Origin: Pseudoalteromonas sp. MEBiC 03607
GTDB lineage: Bacteria > Pseudomonadota > Gammaproteobacteria > Enterobacterales > Alteromonadaceae
NCBI RefSeq assembly: GCF_004792295.1
Contig: NZ_SRRY01000001.1
Location: 2,676,501-2,740,500 of the forward strand
Length of the DNA stretch: 64,000 nucleotides
Direction of reading: 5' to 3'
Of the stretch, positions 32,544-42,082 are shown piece after piece (positions within the stretch are counted from its first letter, which is position 1; each line of letters begins with the position of its first letter). A model generated the notes under the pieces. That model saw only the letters and a list, made by a program, of their open reading frames with translations. It ran no database searches and had not been told where the DNA came from. The translations under genes and the position numbers were made by a program.

Positions 32544-33908
32544 GTGCATCGACGTTTATTTATTGGCGCTGTTTTACTGTTATCAGGCTGCAGTACCATA
32601 GGTATTACTGATCTATTCCAAGATTATGCGACGCAGCTAAGACCTGTGCGCCAAGCTGTATCTCAAAATAATATAGAAAATGCGCAGCAATTGTTGCCGA
32701 GCAATAGCCATGGCCACAGTAACTATTTATTGAATCAGCTTGAAACTGCTCGTCTTGAATTTTTAGCGAAACAGAATTCTCAGGCCAATGAGACCTTTGA
32801 AACTGTTTATCAAAATATGGAAAAAAAGCGTCAAGCAGCCAAAGTACAGCTAAGTGCAGGCCTTGAGCAAACAAATTCATTATTAACCAATGACTCAGTG
32901 ATTGGTTATGAGCCTGCTGCCTATGAAATGACCATGTTACATAGCTACAAAGCACTGAGTTATGTATTTGATAAACAACTTGAATCTGCATTAGTTGAAG
33001 TTAGACGTGCTAATAAAGTGCAAGAAGATGCACTAAAAGACAATCAAGCTGTACTTGATGAACAAGCAGAAAAGGCAGCCGAAGGCTACCCAGATATGGC
33101 TGAGCTAATTGGCAATGTTAAAAATGGTTTTCAAAATGCCTTTACGTTCTATTTGTCGGGCCTGCTTTATGAGGCGGATAAACAGTTTGATGATGCCTAT
33201 ATCGATTATAAAAAAGCGCTCGAAATAAATAGTGATAATAGCTACCTACAACAAACTGTTTTACGACTTGCTAAAAAACAGGGCTTTGAGCAAGACTTTG
33301 AAGAATTTAGTAAACGCTTTGGTGAACTTAAGCAGCATAAGCCAAACACAGGCCAGGTAATTGTAATTGCAGAGCAAGGTTTAATACCAGCAAGACAAGA
33401 GTTTCAATTACGCTTGCCTATTTATTCGTCCCGTGGAGATGCGCGTTTTTATAGTATCGCTATGCCTGTATACCGCGGCGCACCTTATGCAAATAACGAC
33501 AAGAACATTACATTGGATGGCGACAACTTCATCCTTAAACCAATCGTTAGGCTCGAGGCACTAGCAGCGAAAACACTTAAAGATCAAAGTACAGGAAGAA
33601 TTACCAGACAAGTAATGCGCTTGGTTGCAAAAGAAAAGATGCGTGCTGAACTGGCAAGAAGCGGCGGCGATGTGGGTAATATTTTAGCCAATATATATAA
33701 CATGGCCTCTGAACAAGCAGATACAAGAAGTTGGCTTACCTTACCAAGTCAATTAAGTATTGCCCAAAATACCATGACAACTGGTGAACATGTTTTATCT
33801 GTACCAGGTCGTGGCGAAATAAACTTTTCGGTTAGTAAGCAAGGGTTAACCTTAATTTTCCTAACCTCTATTAATAGCTACTATGACACACATGTCGTTC
33901 AACTTTAG
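32544..33908 (+). CDS. TPR-containing lipoprotein (COG3014-like)
   Basis: 454 residues from a GTG start with AAGGAG in front. The signal has lipobox LSGC (C16). The middle is helical and TPR-like (YLSGLLYEADKQFDDAYIDYKKALEIN in the region about 205-235). The C-terminal half has a beta-rich part with LPIYSSRGDARFYSIAMPVYRG in short segments. It heads a cluster with YcfL- and LpoB-like lipoproteins, an order I recall from Vibrio and Shewanella. A role near the PBP1b activator system is inferred from context only. Confidence 0.8.
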   Translation: MHRRLFIGAVLLLSGCSTIGITDLFQDYATQLRPVRQAVSQNNIENAQQLLPSNSHGHSNYLLNQLETARLEFLAKQNSQANETFETVYQNMEKKRQAAKVQLSAGLEQTNSLLTNDSVIGYEPAAYEMTMLHSYKALSYVFDKQLESALVEVRRANKVQEDALKDNQAVLDEQAEKAAEGYPDMAELIGNVKNGFQNAFTFYLSGLLYEADKQFDDAYIDYKKALEINSDNSYLQQTVLRLAKKQGFEQDFEEFSKRFGELKQHKPNTGQVIVIAEQGLIPARQEFQLRLPIYSSRGDARFYSIAMPVYRGAPYANNDKNITLDGDNFILKPIVRLEALAAKTLKDQSTGRITRQVMRLVAKEKMRAELARSGGDVGNILANIYNMASEQADTRSWLTLPSQLSIAQNTMTTGEHVLSVPGRGEINFSVSKQGLTLIFLTSINSYYDTHVVQL

Positions 33909-33913
33909 GAGCA

Positions 33914-34342
33914 ATGATGAAATATTTAGTGCCACTATTAACCATTTTACTTGTTGCGGCCTGCTCCTCACGCCCGACCACTTCTGGCATTGGTGTTGAG
34001 CAAACTGCAAAACAATATAACCAACAATTGATCGTTAATAACCCAGAACTAGGGCAAAAACTTGCAATTACAGATGTAAAAACACGCCAAACAAACGGCT
34101 TAACAGATGTGGTTGTGACATTGGCAAGCCAATATAAAAAATCACAGTATTTACAGTACCAATTTACTTGGTATGACGCTGATGGTTTTGTTATACGTGG
34201 CAATCACTCTCCTTGGCAACCCATTACCTTATTTGGATTTGCTAAAACACAGTTACCGGGCTTAGCCCCGACAGCAAATGCTGTCACCTTCTCGCTTGCA
34301 GTGCGTGAAGTGTCAACAGAAGCACAAGAATTTGAAGATTAA
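33914..34342 (+). CDS. ycfL: YcfL family (DUF1425) lipoprotein
   Basis: 142 residues. Lipobox VAAC (C17) after a short signal. The mature part has the YcfL pattern: ELGQKLAITDVKTRQTNGL, LQYQFTWYDADGFVI, then SPWQPITLFGFAKTQLPGLAP near the end. In E. coli ycfL directly precedes lpoB, as here. Function unknown; outer-membrane location expected. It starts five bases after the TPR lipoprotein and ends seven bases before lpoB. Confidence 0.88.
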   Translation: MMKYLVPLLTILLVAACSSRPTTSGIGVEQTAKQYNQQLIVNNPELGQKLAITDVKTRQTNGLTDVVVTLASQYKKSQYLQYQFTWYDADGFVIRGNHSPWQPITLFGFAKTQLPGLAPTANAVTFSLAVREVSTEAQEFED

Positions 34343-34349
34343 GGAAACC

Positions 34350-34964
34350 ATGATGAAATTACTTTCTGTTAAATCGGCTGCGGCCATTGCGATAACTAGC
34401 ACTTTGCTGCTTTCTGGTTGTGCCAATAAAGCGGTGGTTAGCTACGGCGATGCTCAGGCTGTTGAAACAACTGATATCAACTTTGGATCAACCGATCTAC
34501 AAAAAGTAGCAAGCCAAATGACAGACTCGTTACTTGCTTCACCTGTGGTTGGCACAATGACAGCAAATAGTCGCCCAGTCGTGTTTGTAGAGCGTATTAA
34601 GAATAAAACCAGTGAACACATTGATACCGAATCAATCACCGATTCAATCTCAACACAATTACTACGCAGTGGTAAGTTTCGCTTTGTTGATATGACACGC
34701 GTTGAAGCGGTACGTGAGCAACTTAATTTTCAAAACGATGACCCGCTAGTTAACCCAAGTACAGCGATTGCATTTGGTCAACAAGTTGGGGCTCAGTACA
34801 TGTTATACGGCAACTTATCGAGTATTGTTAAGTCAAATGCTGATAAGGCTGATGTGTATTACAAATTTACTATGCGTTTAATGGATTTAAAAAGTGGCCT
34901 AGTTGAATGGGCTGATGAAACTGAAATCCGTAAAACACGCGAGAAATCAACTTTTGGCTGGTAG
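34350..34964 (+). CDS. lpoB: LpoB, lipoprotein activator of PBP1b
   Basis: 204 residues from the ATG at 34350 (AAGGAA in front; another ATG follows at once). Lipobox LLSGC (C24). The globular domain shows RPVVFVERIKNKTSEHIDT, SISTQLLRSGKFRFVDMT, and GQQVGAQYMLYGNLSSI, as in the CsgG-like LpoB fold. The E. coli protein has a long disordered tether before this domain; here it is short. Known role: contacts PBP1b from the outer membrane to activate peptidoglycan synthesis. Confidence 0.92.
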   Translation: MMKLLSVKSAAAIAITSTLLLSGCANKAVVSYGDAQAVETTDINFGSTDLQKVASQMTDSLLASPVVGTMTANSRPVVFVERIKNKTSEHIDTESITDSISTQLLRSGKFRFVDMTRVEAVREQLNFQNDDPLVNPSTAIAFGQQVGAQYMLYGNLSSIVKSNADKADVYYKFTMRLMDLKSGLVEWADETEIRKTREKSTFGW

Positions 34965-34976
34965 TCAGGAGGATGT

Positions 34977-35444
34977 ATGAAATACTTAGTAACAATCCTA
35001 GTAAGCTGTTTATTACTCAGCTCGCCTAGTTACGCTGATTATCAGCGTAATAAAGCAGTGCCAGTACAGCAGGTGTTATTTGGATCTGTGCAATCGGTAC
35101 GAACAATTACTGATCAAGAGCTAGTTAGAGACAAAACTAATGGCTGGGAAACCTTTGGCGGTGCATTACTCGGGGGTGTTATTGGTAATCAGTTTGGCGG
35201 CGGCAGTGGTCGTACCGTCGCAACTATTTTAGGTTCAATGATTGGTGGCTCTGTTGCTCACAACCGTCAACAAAACAGTCGCGTTATACAATATCAACTC
35301 GTTGAATTAATGATAAAAGTAGAAAACGGTGAACAATACATGGTTGTTCAAGATAAAGACAACCAGATGCTGTTTAATCAAGGCGATAAAGTTCGCCTTG
35401 TGTATCTCACCGATAACACGGTGCGTGTTGATAAAGCTTATTAA
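34977..35444 (+). CDS. Glycine-zipper 2TM domain secreted protein
   Basis: 155 residues with a cleavable signal (1-20, SPSYA) and no lipobox cysteine. The central part GGALLGGVIGNQFGGGSGR, then ILGSMIGGSVAHN, is the Rick_17kDa/glycine zipper motif of SlyB- and YcfJ-type envelope proteins. The C-terminal half is beta-rich. It closes the lpoB cluster, 12 bases after lpoB with AGGAGG in front. Function unknown. Confidence 0.85.
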   Translation: MKYLVTILVSCLLLSSPSYADYQRNKAVPVQQVLFGSVQSVRTITDQELVRDKTNGWETFGGALLGGVIGNQFGGGSGRTVATILGSMIGGSVAHNRQQNSRVIQYQLVELMIKVENGEQYMVVQDKDNQMLFNQGDKVRLVYLTDNTVRVDKAY

Positions 35445-35471
35445 AAAAGCGAGCCTCGGCTCGCTTTTTTT
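35443..35471. terminator. Bidirectional terminator, lpoB cluster / alaA
   Basis: GCGAGCC and GGCTCGC pair around a TC turn, with A6 before and T7 after. It overlaps the last bases of both convergent genes. Confidence 0.9.
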
Positions 35472-36687
35472 AGCTTTGTCGATAATCAGCGAAGAATCGC
35501 TGCATCTTACTCATCGCTTCTGTTAAATCATCTTTGTTTGGTAAAAACACCAATCTGAAATGATCAGGATCTGGCCAATTAAAAGCACGACCATGCACAA
35601 GTAAGATTTTCTCGGCTTTGAGTAAATCTAAAATCATGCGTTCATCGTCTTTAATATTAAAGTGCGCCGTATCTACTTTCGCAAATGCGTAGAGTGCCCC
35701 TTTAGGCTTTTTACAGCTAATGCCATCAATAGCATTCAATCCACGCCAAGCTATGTCGCGTTGCACATACAAGCGACCACCAGGGTTAATCAAATTGTCA
35801 ATTGACTGCACACCACCTAAGGCTTGCTGGATAGCATATTGTGCCGGTACATTGGCACATAAACGCATTGATGCCAGCATATCCAAGCCACGGCTTAAAT
35901 CGTCCATCATGCTAGTGCGGCCGCTTAACACCATCCACCCCATTCGCAAACCTGCTGCGCGGTATGTTTTAGCTAAACCATTAAAGGTGATAATTGGCAC
36001 GTCATCGCATAAGGCCCCAATTGAGCTGTGAGTTGCACCATCGTATAAAATCTTCTCGTAAATTTCATCGCTCAATAACAGCAACTTATGTTCGCGAGCA
36101 ATGGTAATAAGCTCCATAAGCAAGTCATCGCTGTAAACTGCACCTGTTGGGTTATTTGGGTTAATAAGTACCAAAGCTTTTGTTTTCGATGTGATTTTAC
36201 TTTTTATATCAGCAATATCAGGAAACCAATCCTGCTCTTCATCACATAAGTAATGCACTGGGTTACCGCCCGCCAACTTAACTGATGCAGTCCATAATGG
36301 ATAATCAGGTGCAGGGATCAAGACCTCATCGTCATTATCGAGTAATGCTTGTGTGGTCATTTGAATTAATTCACTTACCCCATTGCCAATATAAATATTA
36401 TCGACATCAAGATTGTGTAAGCCACGCTGCTGATAGTGTTGATAGACAGCCACACGGGCTGAGTAGAGGCCTTTAGAGTCACAGTAGCCTTGGGCTGAAT
36501 ATAAATTACGGATGATATCTTTATGCATATCTTCAGGCATATCAAAGCCAAAGGCGGCAGGATTACCGATATTTAACTTTAATACTTTTTGGCCTTCATC
36601 TTCCATTTTTCGAGCTTGTGCAAGCACAGGCCCACGGATGTCATAACAGACACCGTCTAGTTTGTGACTCTTTTTTATTTGTGACAT
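35470..36687 (-). CDS. alaA: AlaA, glutamate-pyruvate aminotransferase
   Basis: 405 residues. PLP-dependent class I aminotransferase producing alanine. It starts MSQIKKSHKLDGVCYDIRGP as in YfbQ/AlaA. NPNNPTG (176-182) and the cofactor lysine K240 in NGLAKTYRAAG are present; the arginine binding the substrate carboxylate is in FRLVFLPN. In E. coli alaA is controlled by Lrp. Monocistronic; shares its terminator with the convergent cluster. Confidence 0.93.
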   Translation of the reverse strand: MSQIKKSHKLDGVCYDIRGPVLAQARKMEDEGQKVLKLNIGNPAAFGFDMPEDMHKDIIRNLYSAQGYCDSKGLYSARVAVYQHYQQRGLHNLDVDNIYIGNGVSELIQMTTQALLDNDDEVLIPAPDYPLWTASVKLAGGNPVHYLCDEEQDWFPDIADIKSKITSKTKALVLINPNNPTGAVYSDDLLMELITIAREHKLLLLSDEIYEKILYDGATHSSIGALCDDVPIITFNGLAKTYRAAGLRMGWMVLSGRTSMMDDLSRGLDMLASMRLCANVPAQYAIQQALGGVQSIDNLINPGGRLYVQRDIAWRGLNAIDGISCKKPKGALYAFAKVDTAHFNIKDDERMILDLLKAEKILLVHGRAFNWPDPDHFRLVFLPNKDDLTEAMSKMQRFFADYRQS

Positions 36688-36780
36688 GGTTACCTCTACT
36701 AATGAGCCTTTAGACTACCCCAGTAAAGGGCCACCATGCTAGTGGATTTTTGAAGTTACAACTGAAATAAATTCAAGTTT

Positions 36781-37125
36781 TTAACGGCCAGTAAACCAAG
36801 CCTGTAATTTTTCAACTGAACCTATAACTTGCTCATCTAAATAGCCAGCTTTTTGCTCAGCCGTTGCGAAATCACTTTCGTTTAAAGCATGTTCAATCGC
36901 TTGAGCAACTTCTGACAAACTTTGCGCGCCAAATTGTGCAGCATTTGACTTTAAGCTATGTGCATGGCGTGCTGCAGCTTCTGTATCGGTGCCTATGTTA
37001 GCTAACACCTCTGAACCTAGTCGCTGAAACTCACTACAACAAAAGCTCAAGGTATCTGCAAACTGATCACCTAAAAGCGATTCCATTCCTTCAAGTGCAC
37101 TTTCGTCTATGGTGATTGTCGTCAT
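36781..37125 (-). CDS. Hpt domain phosphotransfer protein
   Basis: 114 residues, a single four-helix Hpt domain. The phosphorylatable histidine is H56 in RHAHSLKSNAAQFGA, close to the usual HxLKGxxxxxG consensus but with Ser for Gly. It has no kinase or receiver attached, so it probably links a hybrid kinase to a response regulator. The hybrid kinase at 60837 has its own Hpt domain, so its partner is likely elsewhere. Confidence 0.85.
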   Translation of the reverse strand: MTTITIDESALEGMESLLGDQFADTLSFCCSEFQRLGSEVLANIGTDTEAAARHAHSLKSNAAQFGAQSLSEVAQAIEHALNESDFATAEQKAGYLDEQVIGSVEKLQAWFTGR

Positions 37126-37252
37126 TTTTATCCCTCAATCAAAAACATAAAACTAGAACCGCAACTTTAGCTGTTCTTAGTCAAAAAGCAAACCTGCTTT
37201 GTAGGTTAAGCTCATGTATACTATGGATACTTTTACCGTATTCCGAGTTTAT

Positions 37253-37852
37253 ATGGCTAGAGAATTATGCTCCCACTGTGGCTTTTCTACTAAAACTTGC
37301 TTATGTGATTCTATAAACATAATCAATAATAGACTAAAAATCATTATATTACGCCACCCAAGTGAGGAAAAAATTACTAAAAACACGGCGCATTTATTGA
37401 ATTTAGGCTTAGCCAATTGCCAAATTATTGCTGGAGAATCTGAGCAAGACTTTGTTTCGCTGCAAACTTTGCCAAAATCTAGCACTGCTGTTTTATACCC
37501 AAGCCATGACGCATGGTGTCTTGATGAGCAAAGCTCAGAAGTGAATATATTTAAACAAACACTAACACATCTGATTGTTATAGATGGCACCTGGAAAAAA
37601 GCATTTAAAATGCGCCAACTTACCCCTTGTTTACAACAGTTTAAGACCGTTAGTTTTAAGCAACTACCTCAAAATCAGTATTTAATACGAAAAGCTCCCC
37701 GTGAAGATAGCTTGTCAACATTGGAGGCTGTAGCCCATAGTCTTCACTTAATTGAACAGCTTGACGTTACACCATTGTATAAATTACTCGCAGCATTAGT
37801 TGACAAGCAAACTAAGCACATGCCAGAAGATGTAAGGGCTCGATATCTTTAA
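37253..37852 (+). CDS. DTW-domain protein, probable tRNA-uridine aminocarboxypropyltransferase
   Basis: 199 residues from the ATG at 37253. I chose this over 37214 because the family usually starts just before the Cys cluster. Cysteines C6, C9, C16 and C18 form the zinc-type site. DGTW (111-114, consensus D-T-W with Gly inserted) and the C-terminal LLAALVDKQTKHM are family marks. TapT-type enzymes put acp3U on tRNA uridines using SAM. The stop overlaps the following gene by one base. Confidence 0.87.
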   Translation: MARELCSHCGFSTKTCLCDSINIINNRLKIIILRHPSEEKITKNTAHLLNLGLANCQIIAGESEQDFVSLQTLPKSSTAVLYPSHDAWCLDEQSSEVNIFKQTLTHLIVIDGTWKKAFKMRQLTPCLQQFKTVSFKQLPQNQYLIRKAPREDSLSTLEAVAHSLHLIEQLDVTPLYKLLAALVDKQTKHMPEDVRARYL

Positions 37853-38628
37853 TGCGTGTTTCTAAACGATTGAGTGCAGGTTTTAATCGCCAAGGCCCCG
37901 ACTACCGCTTTGATGATCAAGTTGATTTCAATGACATTCGTGACACGTTTGGGTTTCGTACTATGTTAGTGGGTAGCTGGGTGAACAAACAAGAGCGTCT
38001 ACTCGCGGCTAATTTAATTTATGATGCCCTAGCCGATCTTGCTCAAATATTGAGCTTACCGCCAACAGCTATTGGTTTGCGGGGTAAGCTTAATTTCGCT
38101 TTTGGCCATGGCGGCCAAAAAGGCGTACAAGCACATTATAATGCCCATAGCCAAACGTTAGCACTGGCTAAAAATGCCGGGGGTGGCGCACTTGCACACG
38201 AATGGTTTCATGCCTTTGATCATCATATCTGCCAACATTTATTTGCGAATAGAAAAAGCATGCAGTTTTGTTCTGCCTTATGGCTCGAACAGTCACCAGA
38301 TTTAAGTCACCCACTTAATCAGCGCTTAAATGATTTTTATCATCAGGTTTTTTTAGATAACTCAGGTGCAAACCCAAATGAGTATGTAAAACAATCTATT
38401 GCTTTTGATCAGCAAGTAAAACAGCTATATATGAGCATGCCTGAAGAACTCGCAGCTCGCTGTTTTGAAAAGTGCATTGCCATGCACCCTGATATAAAAA
38501 ATAGCTTTTTAGTAAGTGGTTTATCAACAAGTGGCTTAATCTACCCAAATGAGCAGCATGCGATGCGCTGCTTTGCAGCACTGCTAAATTACTTTAATCA
38601 ACTAGGTTCGCTGTTGCATCAAAACTAA
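37852..38628 (+). CDS. CLCA_X-like putative zinc metalloprotease
   Basis: 258 residues. The striking motif is HEWFHAFDHH (116-125): H116, E117 and H120 match HExxH of gluzincins, and D123-H124 may supply a third ligand. Upstream are GLRGKLNFAFGHGG and GVQAHYNAH segments. I recall proteins with this layout being named putative CLCA_X family; the target is unknown. No signal peptide, so probably cytoplasmic. It is coupled to the DTW gene (TAATG). Its last 35 bases overlap the convergent EAL gene. Confidence 0.72.
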   Translation: MRVSKRLSAGFNRQGPDYRFDDQVDFNDIRDTFGFRTMLVGSWVNKQERLLAANLIYDALADLAQILSLPPTAIGLRGKLNFAFGHGGQKGVQAHYNAHSQTLALAKNAGGGALAHEWFHAFDHHICQHLFANRKSMQFCSALWLEQSPDLSHPLNQRLNDFYHQVFLDNSGANPNEYVKQSIAFDQQVKQLYMSMPEELAARCFEKCIAMHPDIKNSFLVSGLSTSGLIYPNEQHAMRCFAALLNYFNQLGSLLHQN

Positions 38629-41089
38629 GTTCAACTTTCTGCACCTCACTAATCCAAGCTAAATAATCATCAGCACAAAGAGGCTTTGAAAAATAATACC
38701 CTTGTCCAAACTGGCAGCCAAAACTTTGCAGCATAGTTAGGCTTTGCTGATCTTCAATTCCTTCTGCAACCACCTGTGCGCCTAGTGTGGCAGCAATGTC
38801 GCAAGTTGCCCGACAGATACTCTGATCATTTACTGAAAACGGCAGATTTAACACAAATTGTTTATCTATTTTCACTTCATCAAAGCCAAGTTGACTTAAA
38901 TAAGCAAGTGAAGAATAGCCTGTTCCAAAATCATCAATCGCGAGTTTTAAGCCAATTAAACGATAGTCATCGAGTGTGGCTTTAATCTTTTTACTCTCCT
39001 CTAATGTAGCTGACTCAGTCAGCTCCAGCATAACCGACTCGGCACGCACATTTTGTTCATTTAAAATGGTGATTAACAGCACAGGTAAGTCTTTATTTAA
39101 TAGATCTTTAGCCGAAATATTAATGGAAATAACGTGATCGGGTATCAGTGTGCAAAACTTCGCTTGCCACTGAATTCCATTTTCGACCACCCATTCAGTG
39201 AGCTGATTGATCACCCCCGCAGACTCTGCAATTGGAATAAACACATCAGGGCTCACTGCACCAAATACTGGATGATGCCAGCGTAAGAGAGCTTCACAGC
39301 CCACTACTTTGCCTGTTTTCAAACAAACCTGTGGTTGAAAGTGTAAGCTTAACTGATTTTCATCTATCGCCATTTTAAGTCCTGCGGCAATCGATAGCCT
39401 TTGTTCAGAAAGCCGCGCACTCTCAGAGTCGAACATTCGCCAACGCTCACCTTGTAAACGTTTTTCAGACATTGCTTGTATGGCACATTGTAAAATTTGC
39501 TTCGCGGTATTGCCGTGCATCGGATAATAGGCAACACCAATATCAACACTATCGACTAAATTAATATCTTCATGGGTGAGCCCTTCTTCAAATACCCCAT
39601 GGATCAAACATGCAAACTGCTCTATATGACTGAGTTCTAATTCTCCTATCACTAAGCAACCAAACGTACTGTCATCAACATGAGCAAGCCATGCGCTTCT
39701 ACTGGCTTGAATTTCAAGCTTTAATGCATTCATGGTCTGTAGCTGAGTATTTAAGATACTTAATCTTTCATTGATACAAATATTTGCTTGCTCAAAACCA
39801 AACGTAGAACGCGCATTTGAAAGAACATGTGGTTTAAATAATAAGACGGAAAAGTGCTGTTTCTGCGATACTTTTTTCATCATTTGTGCGAGCAAAAATT
39901 GCTTATTAGGCAGTTTAGTCTCCGCATCATGCAGCATCGAATAATTAAATGCCGCTATTTGCTGACGGTCTTTAAGTAACAGCACGGAACATATCGCCAG
40001 TGATGTGATAAGCAAAATGGTGTTATGAACACCATGGTAACCAATACCAAAGCCATTCCAAATGAATAAACTAAGCACCTGAGTCACAATCGTCATTAAC
40101 ATAAATACACGTAGGTGGGTGCGGCTATTTTTTCGCTGCATTACACTAAAAAATACAGCAGCTGCAAAACTTAAAAACCCAATACATGAAACTATAAATA
40201 ACCATTGATGATTAAACTGAGGCAATAGTGATGACAACACGGCCGCGCTGACTAAACAGGCCATCATTACTTGCCATGCCTTTTTAAAGCGGGGTTTATA
40301 GGTATGGATTGCCAGAAAGTGATATAAGAAATAGCTCGCAAAATATAATGCAAACTCATTAACAGGCCATTTTGCTTCCCAATCTATGCCATTAACGAAA
40401 TAGCTTATTAGCCCGTTATCAATCAAAAATCCGATACTAACCAGTACGAAGTAAGCATTCAGCAGCAGGTATTTTGGTTGCTGCGATACCACAAAATAAA
40501 TAGCGCACACAAACATGCATATAATCAGCACACCTAAAATAGCGCCATAGCTTAAAATGATTTGATGTAAGTTTATTTCAAAGGTTTTTGCAGCAACTAC
40601 CCCAACTTCTATAGTCAGCGCCCTATCGTGCTCAAAGTTAACCAGTGCCCAGCGATGACCTTGACTATGCTCTATTAACCAATGTGGTCGCACATTCGAT
40701 AAGCTTTCAAGTGAGGCGAGCCGCTGATTATTGGTAGCCTGAGAATTTTCATCTAACAGATAAAACTTTGCCCAGGTTAAATTTGGCTCACCTAGATAAA
40801 CAACGTAATTTTTTTTGTCGGGTAGTTGCAATAAATCGATTATTAACCAGTGGGATGTTTGCGGGGCAAGGCGGATTGAACTGCTTTCGAGAGCATTTAG
40901 CTGTTCTGCATTTTGAAGTGACTGTTCCAGCGATTGACTTAATTTGGCAAGAGGCTCAGCAGAGTCAAGCAGCCAAATCGATGGACTCTCATTGGCAGCA
41001 AAGGTACTAAAGCTGTGTAAAAATACACAACACATTGTTATGAGCAGCGTTCTAACAACCCGATGGATGTGCTTGCCAATAAAATGCAT
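38594..41089 (-). CDS. 7TM-DISM sensor with degenerate GGDEF and intact EAL domain
   Basis: 831 residues. A signal peptide (about 1-32) and 7TMR-DISMED2-like periplasmic domain (about 38-175) lead to seven helices (180-375). A GGDEF-like region (about 385-550) has VDDSTFG (471-477) where GGDEF should be, so no cyclase activity. The EAL domain (about 565-820) looks active: EALLRW (599-604), LELTES, DDFGTGYSS (719-727), K743 and E776. It should degrade cyclic di-GMP in response to a periplasmic ligand. Monocistronic. Confidence 0.92.
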   Translation of the reverse strand: MHFIGKHIHRVVRTLLITMCCVFLHSFSTFAANESPSIWLLDSAEPLAKLSQSLEQSLQNAEQLNALESSSIRLAPQTSHWLIIDLLQLPDKKNYVVYLGEPNLTWAKFYLLDENSQATNNQRLASLESLSNVRPHWLIEHSQGHRWALVNFEHDRALTIEVGVVAAKTFEINLHQIILSYGAILGVLIICMFVCAIYFVVSQQPKYLLLNAYFVLVSIGFLIDNGLISYFVNGIDWEAKWPVNEFALYFASYFLYHFLAIHTYKPRFKKAWQVMMACLVSAAVLSSLLPQFNHQWLFIVSCIGFLSFAAAVFFSVMQRKNSRTHLRVFMLMTIVTQVLSLFIWNGFGIGYHGVHNTILLITSLAICSVLLLKDRQQIAAFNYSMLHDAETKLPNKQFLLAQMMKKVSQKQHFSVLLFKPHVLSNARSTFGFEQANICINERLSILNTQLQTMNALKLEIQASRSAWLAHVDDSTFGCLVIGELELSHIEQFACLIHGVFEEGLTHEDINLVDSVDIGVAYYPMHGNTAKQILQCAIQAMSEKRLQGERWRMFDSESARLSEQRLSIAAGLKMAIDENQLSLHFQPQVCLKTGKVVGCEALLRWHHPVFGAVSPDVFIPIAESAGVINQLTEWVVENGIQWQAKFCTLIPDHVISINISAKDLLNKDLPVLLITILNEQNVRAESVMLELTESATLEESKKIKATLDDYRLIGLKLAIDDFGTGYSSLAYLSQLGFDEVKIDKQFVLNLPFSVNDQSICRATCDIAATLGAQVVAEGIEDQQSLTMLQSFGCQFGQGYYFSKPLCADDYLAWISEVQKVELSFDATANLVD

Positions 41090-41191
41090 TTTAGCTCCGT
41101 GCTTTAAACACCAGCTAAAAGTATGGGGGGAATACGCTTAAATTGCCAATTATGCAGACTTTAATTAGGTAAAAAGTTTAGGCGTATGGGC

Positions 41192-41212
41192 GTGTGGCAC
41201 TAAAAGCCACAC
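41192..41212 (-). terminator. Hairpin downstream of dcd
   Basis: GTGTGGC and GCCACAC pair around seven bases, seven bases past the dcd stop. There is no immediate T run on the minus strand, so it is at best a weak terminator or a 3' stabilising hairpin. Confidence 0.4.
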
Positions 41213-41218
41213 AATACT

Positions 41219-41806
41219 TTACTTATTATCATCACTTATTCGACTTGCAACAGCCGAGTTTTGATCCTTATATTTTGCATCTTTACGTATGTTGTAAGGA
41301 TTCTCAGCAGGACTTGTCATGGTTTCAAAACTCATAGCGCCAATCTTCATCATTGGGCGTAGCGCTAACGGCAATTTACCTGAGTTATAAAACTCCAAAA
41401 CAATATTTCCTGACCAACCGGGATCAATACGATGTGCAGTTACATGTACCATCAAGCCAAGTCGTGCTAATGATGAACGACCATCTAACCAACCTACAAT
41501 ATCAGCAGGTAAAGTTACTTTTTCATAGGTAATTGCCAAAGCTAATTCACCTGGATGAAGGAAAAAAGCTTCTTCTTCAGCAAGCACAATTTCATCACTC
41601 ATAATGGATTCCATCGCCTTGTTTAGCTGATCTTTTGGACCACTTAAGTCAACATAAGCTGCGGTATGATCTTGGAAAACTCGAAATTTATTGCCCAAAC
41701 GCAAGTCCACCGTCACACCTGAAATCATTTCTTTACTCGGTGTAGGCTCAATAACTATACGGCCTTGGTCAATATACTGCTGAATATGGGTATCTGATAA
41801 TCTCAT
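41219..41806 (-). CDS. dcd: dCTP deaminase
   Basis: 195 residues, the usual length. Converts dCTP to dUTP for thymidylate supply. Highly conserved core: [53 protein letters not shown] with the catalytic glutamate, then [16 protein letters not shown] single gene; the neighbouring EAL gene downstream on the same strand has its own region of about 130 bases. Confidence 0.97.
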   Translation of the reverse strand: MRLSDTHIQQYIDQGRIVIEPTPSKEMISGVTVDLRLGNKFRVFQDHTAAYVDLSGPKDQLNKAMESIMSDEIVLAEEEAFFLHPGELALAITYEKVTLPADIVGWLDGRSSLARLGLMVHVTAHRIDPGWSGNIVLEFYNSGKLPLALRPMMKIGAMSFETMTSPAENPYNIRKDAKYKDQNSAVASRISDDNK

Positions 41807-42082
41807 TTATTATTCTACCTAAAACAACTTAAACATATGATTTTAAGCTGAAAAAACACGCTAAGCTTAAACTTAAAAACACAAAGAGTTTATTGTGTAG
41901 CAGTTAAGCAAAATGGAATGGACATAGTGTGACATATATTACACAAATCAGCAGCGTGTTGCGCTAATAAATCTCGATTAAATAAGTCTTCTCAGGTAAC
42001 AACATCAGCTGTTTCTGATTTATCTGAAGTCATGAGTTTTGTTCTAATTGCCGAATTATAGGGAGAGTGAGGATAAGTTGTT

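Noticed and set aside
41928..41945. TGTG ... CACA palindrome-like site upstream of the small membrane protein gene
   Set aside because: TGTG and CACA are ten bases apart instead of the eight needed for a CRP site.
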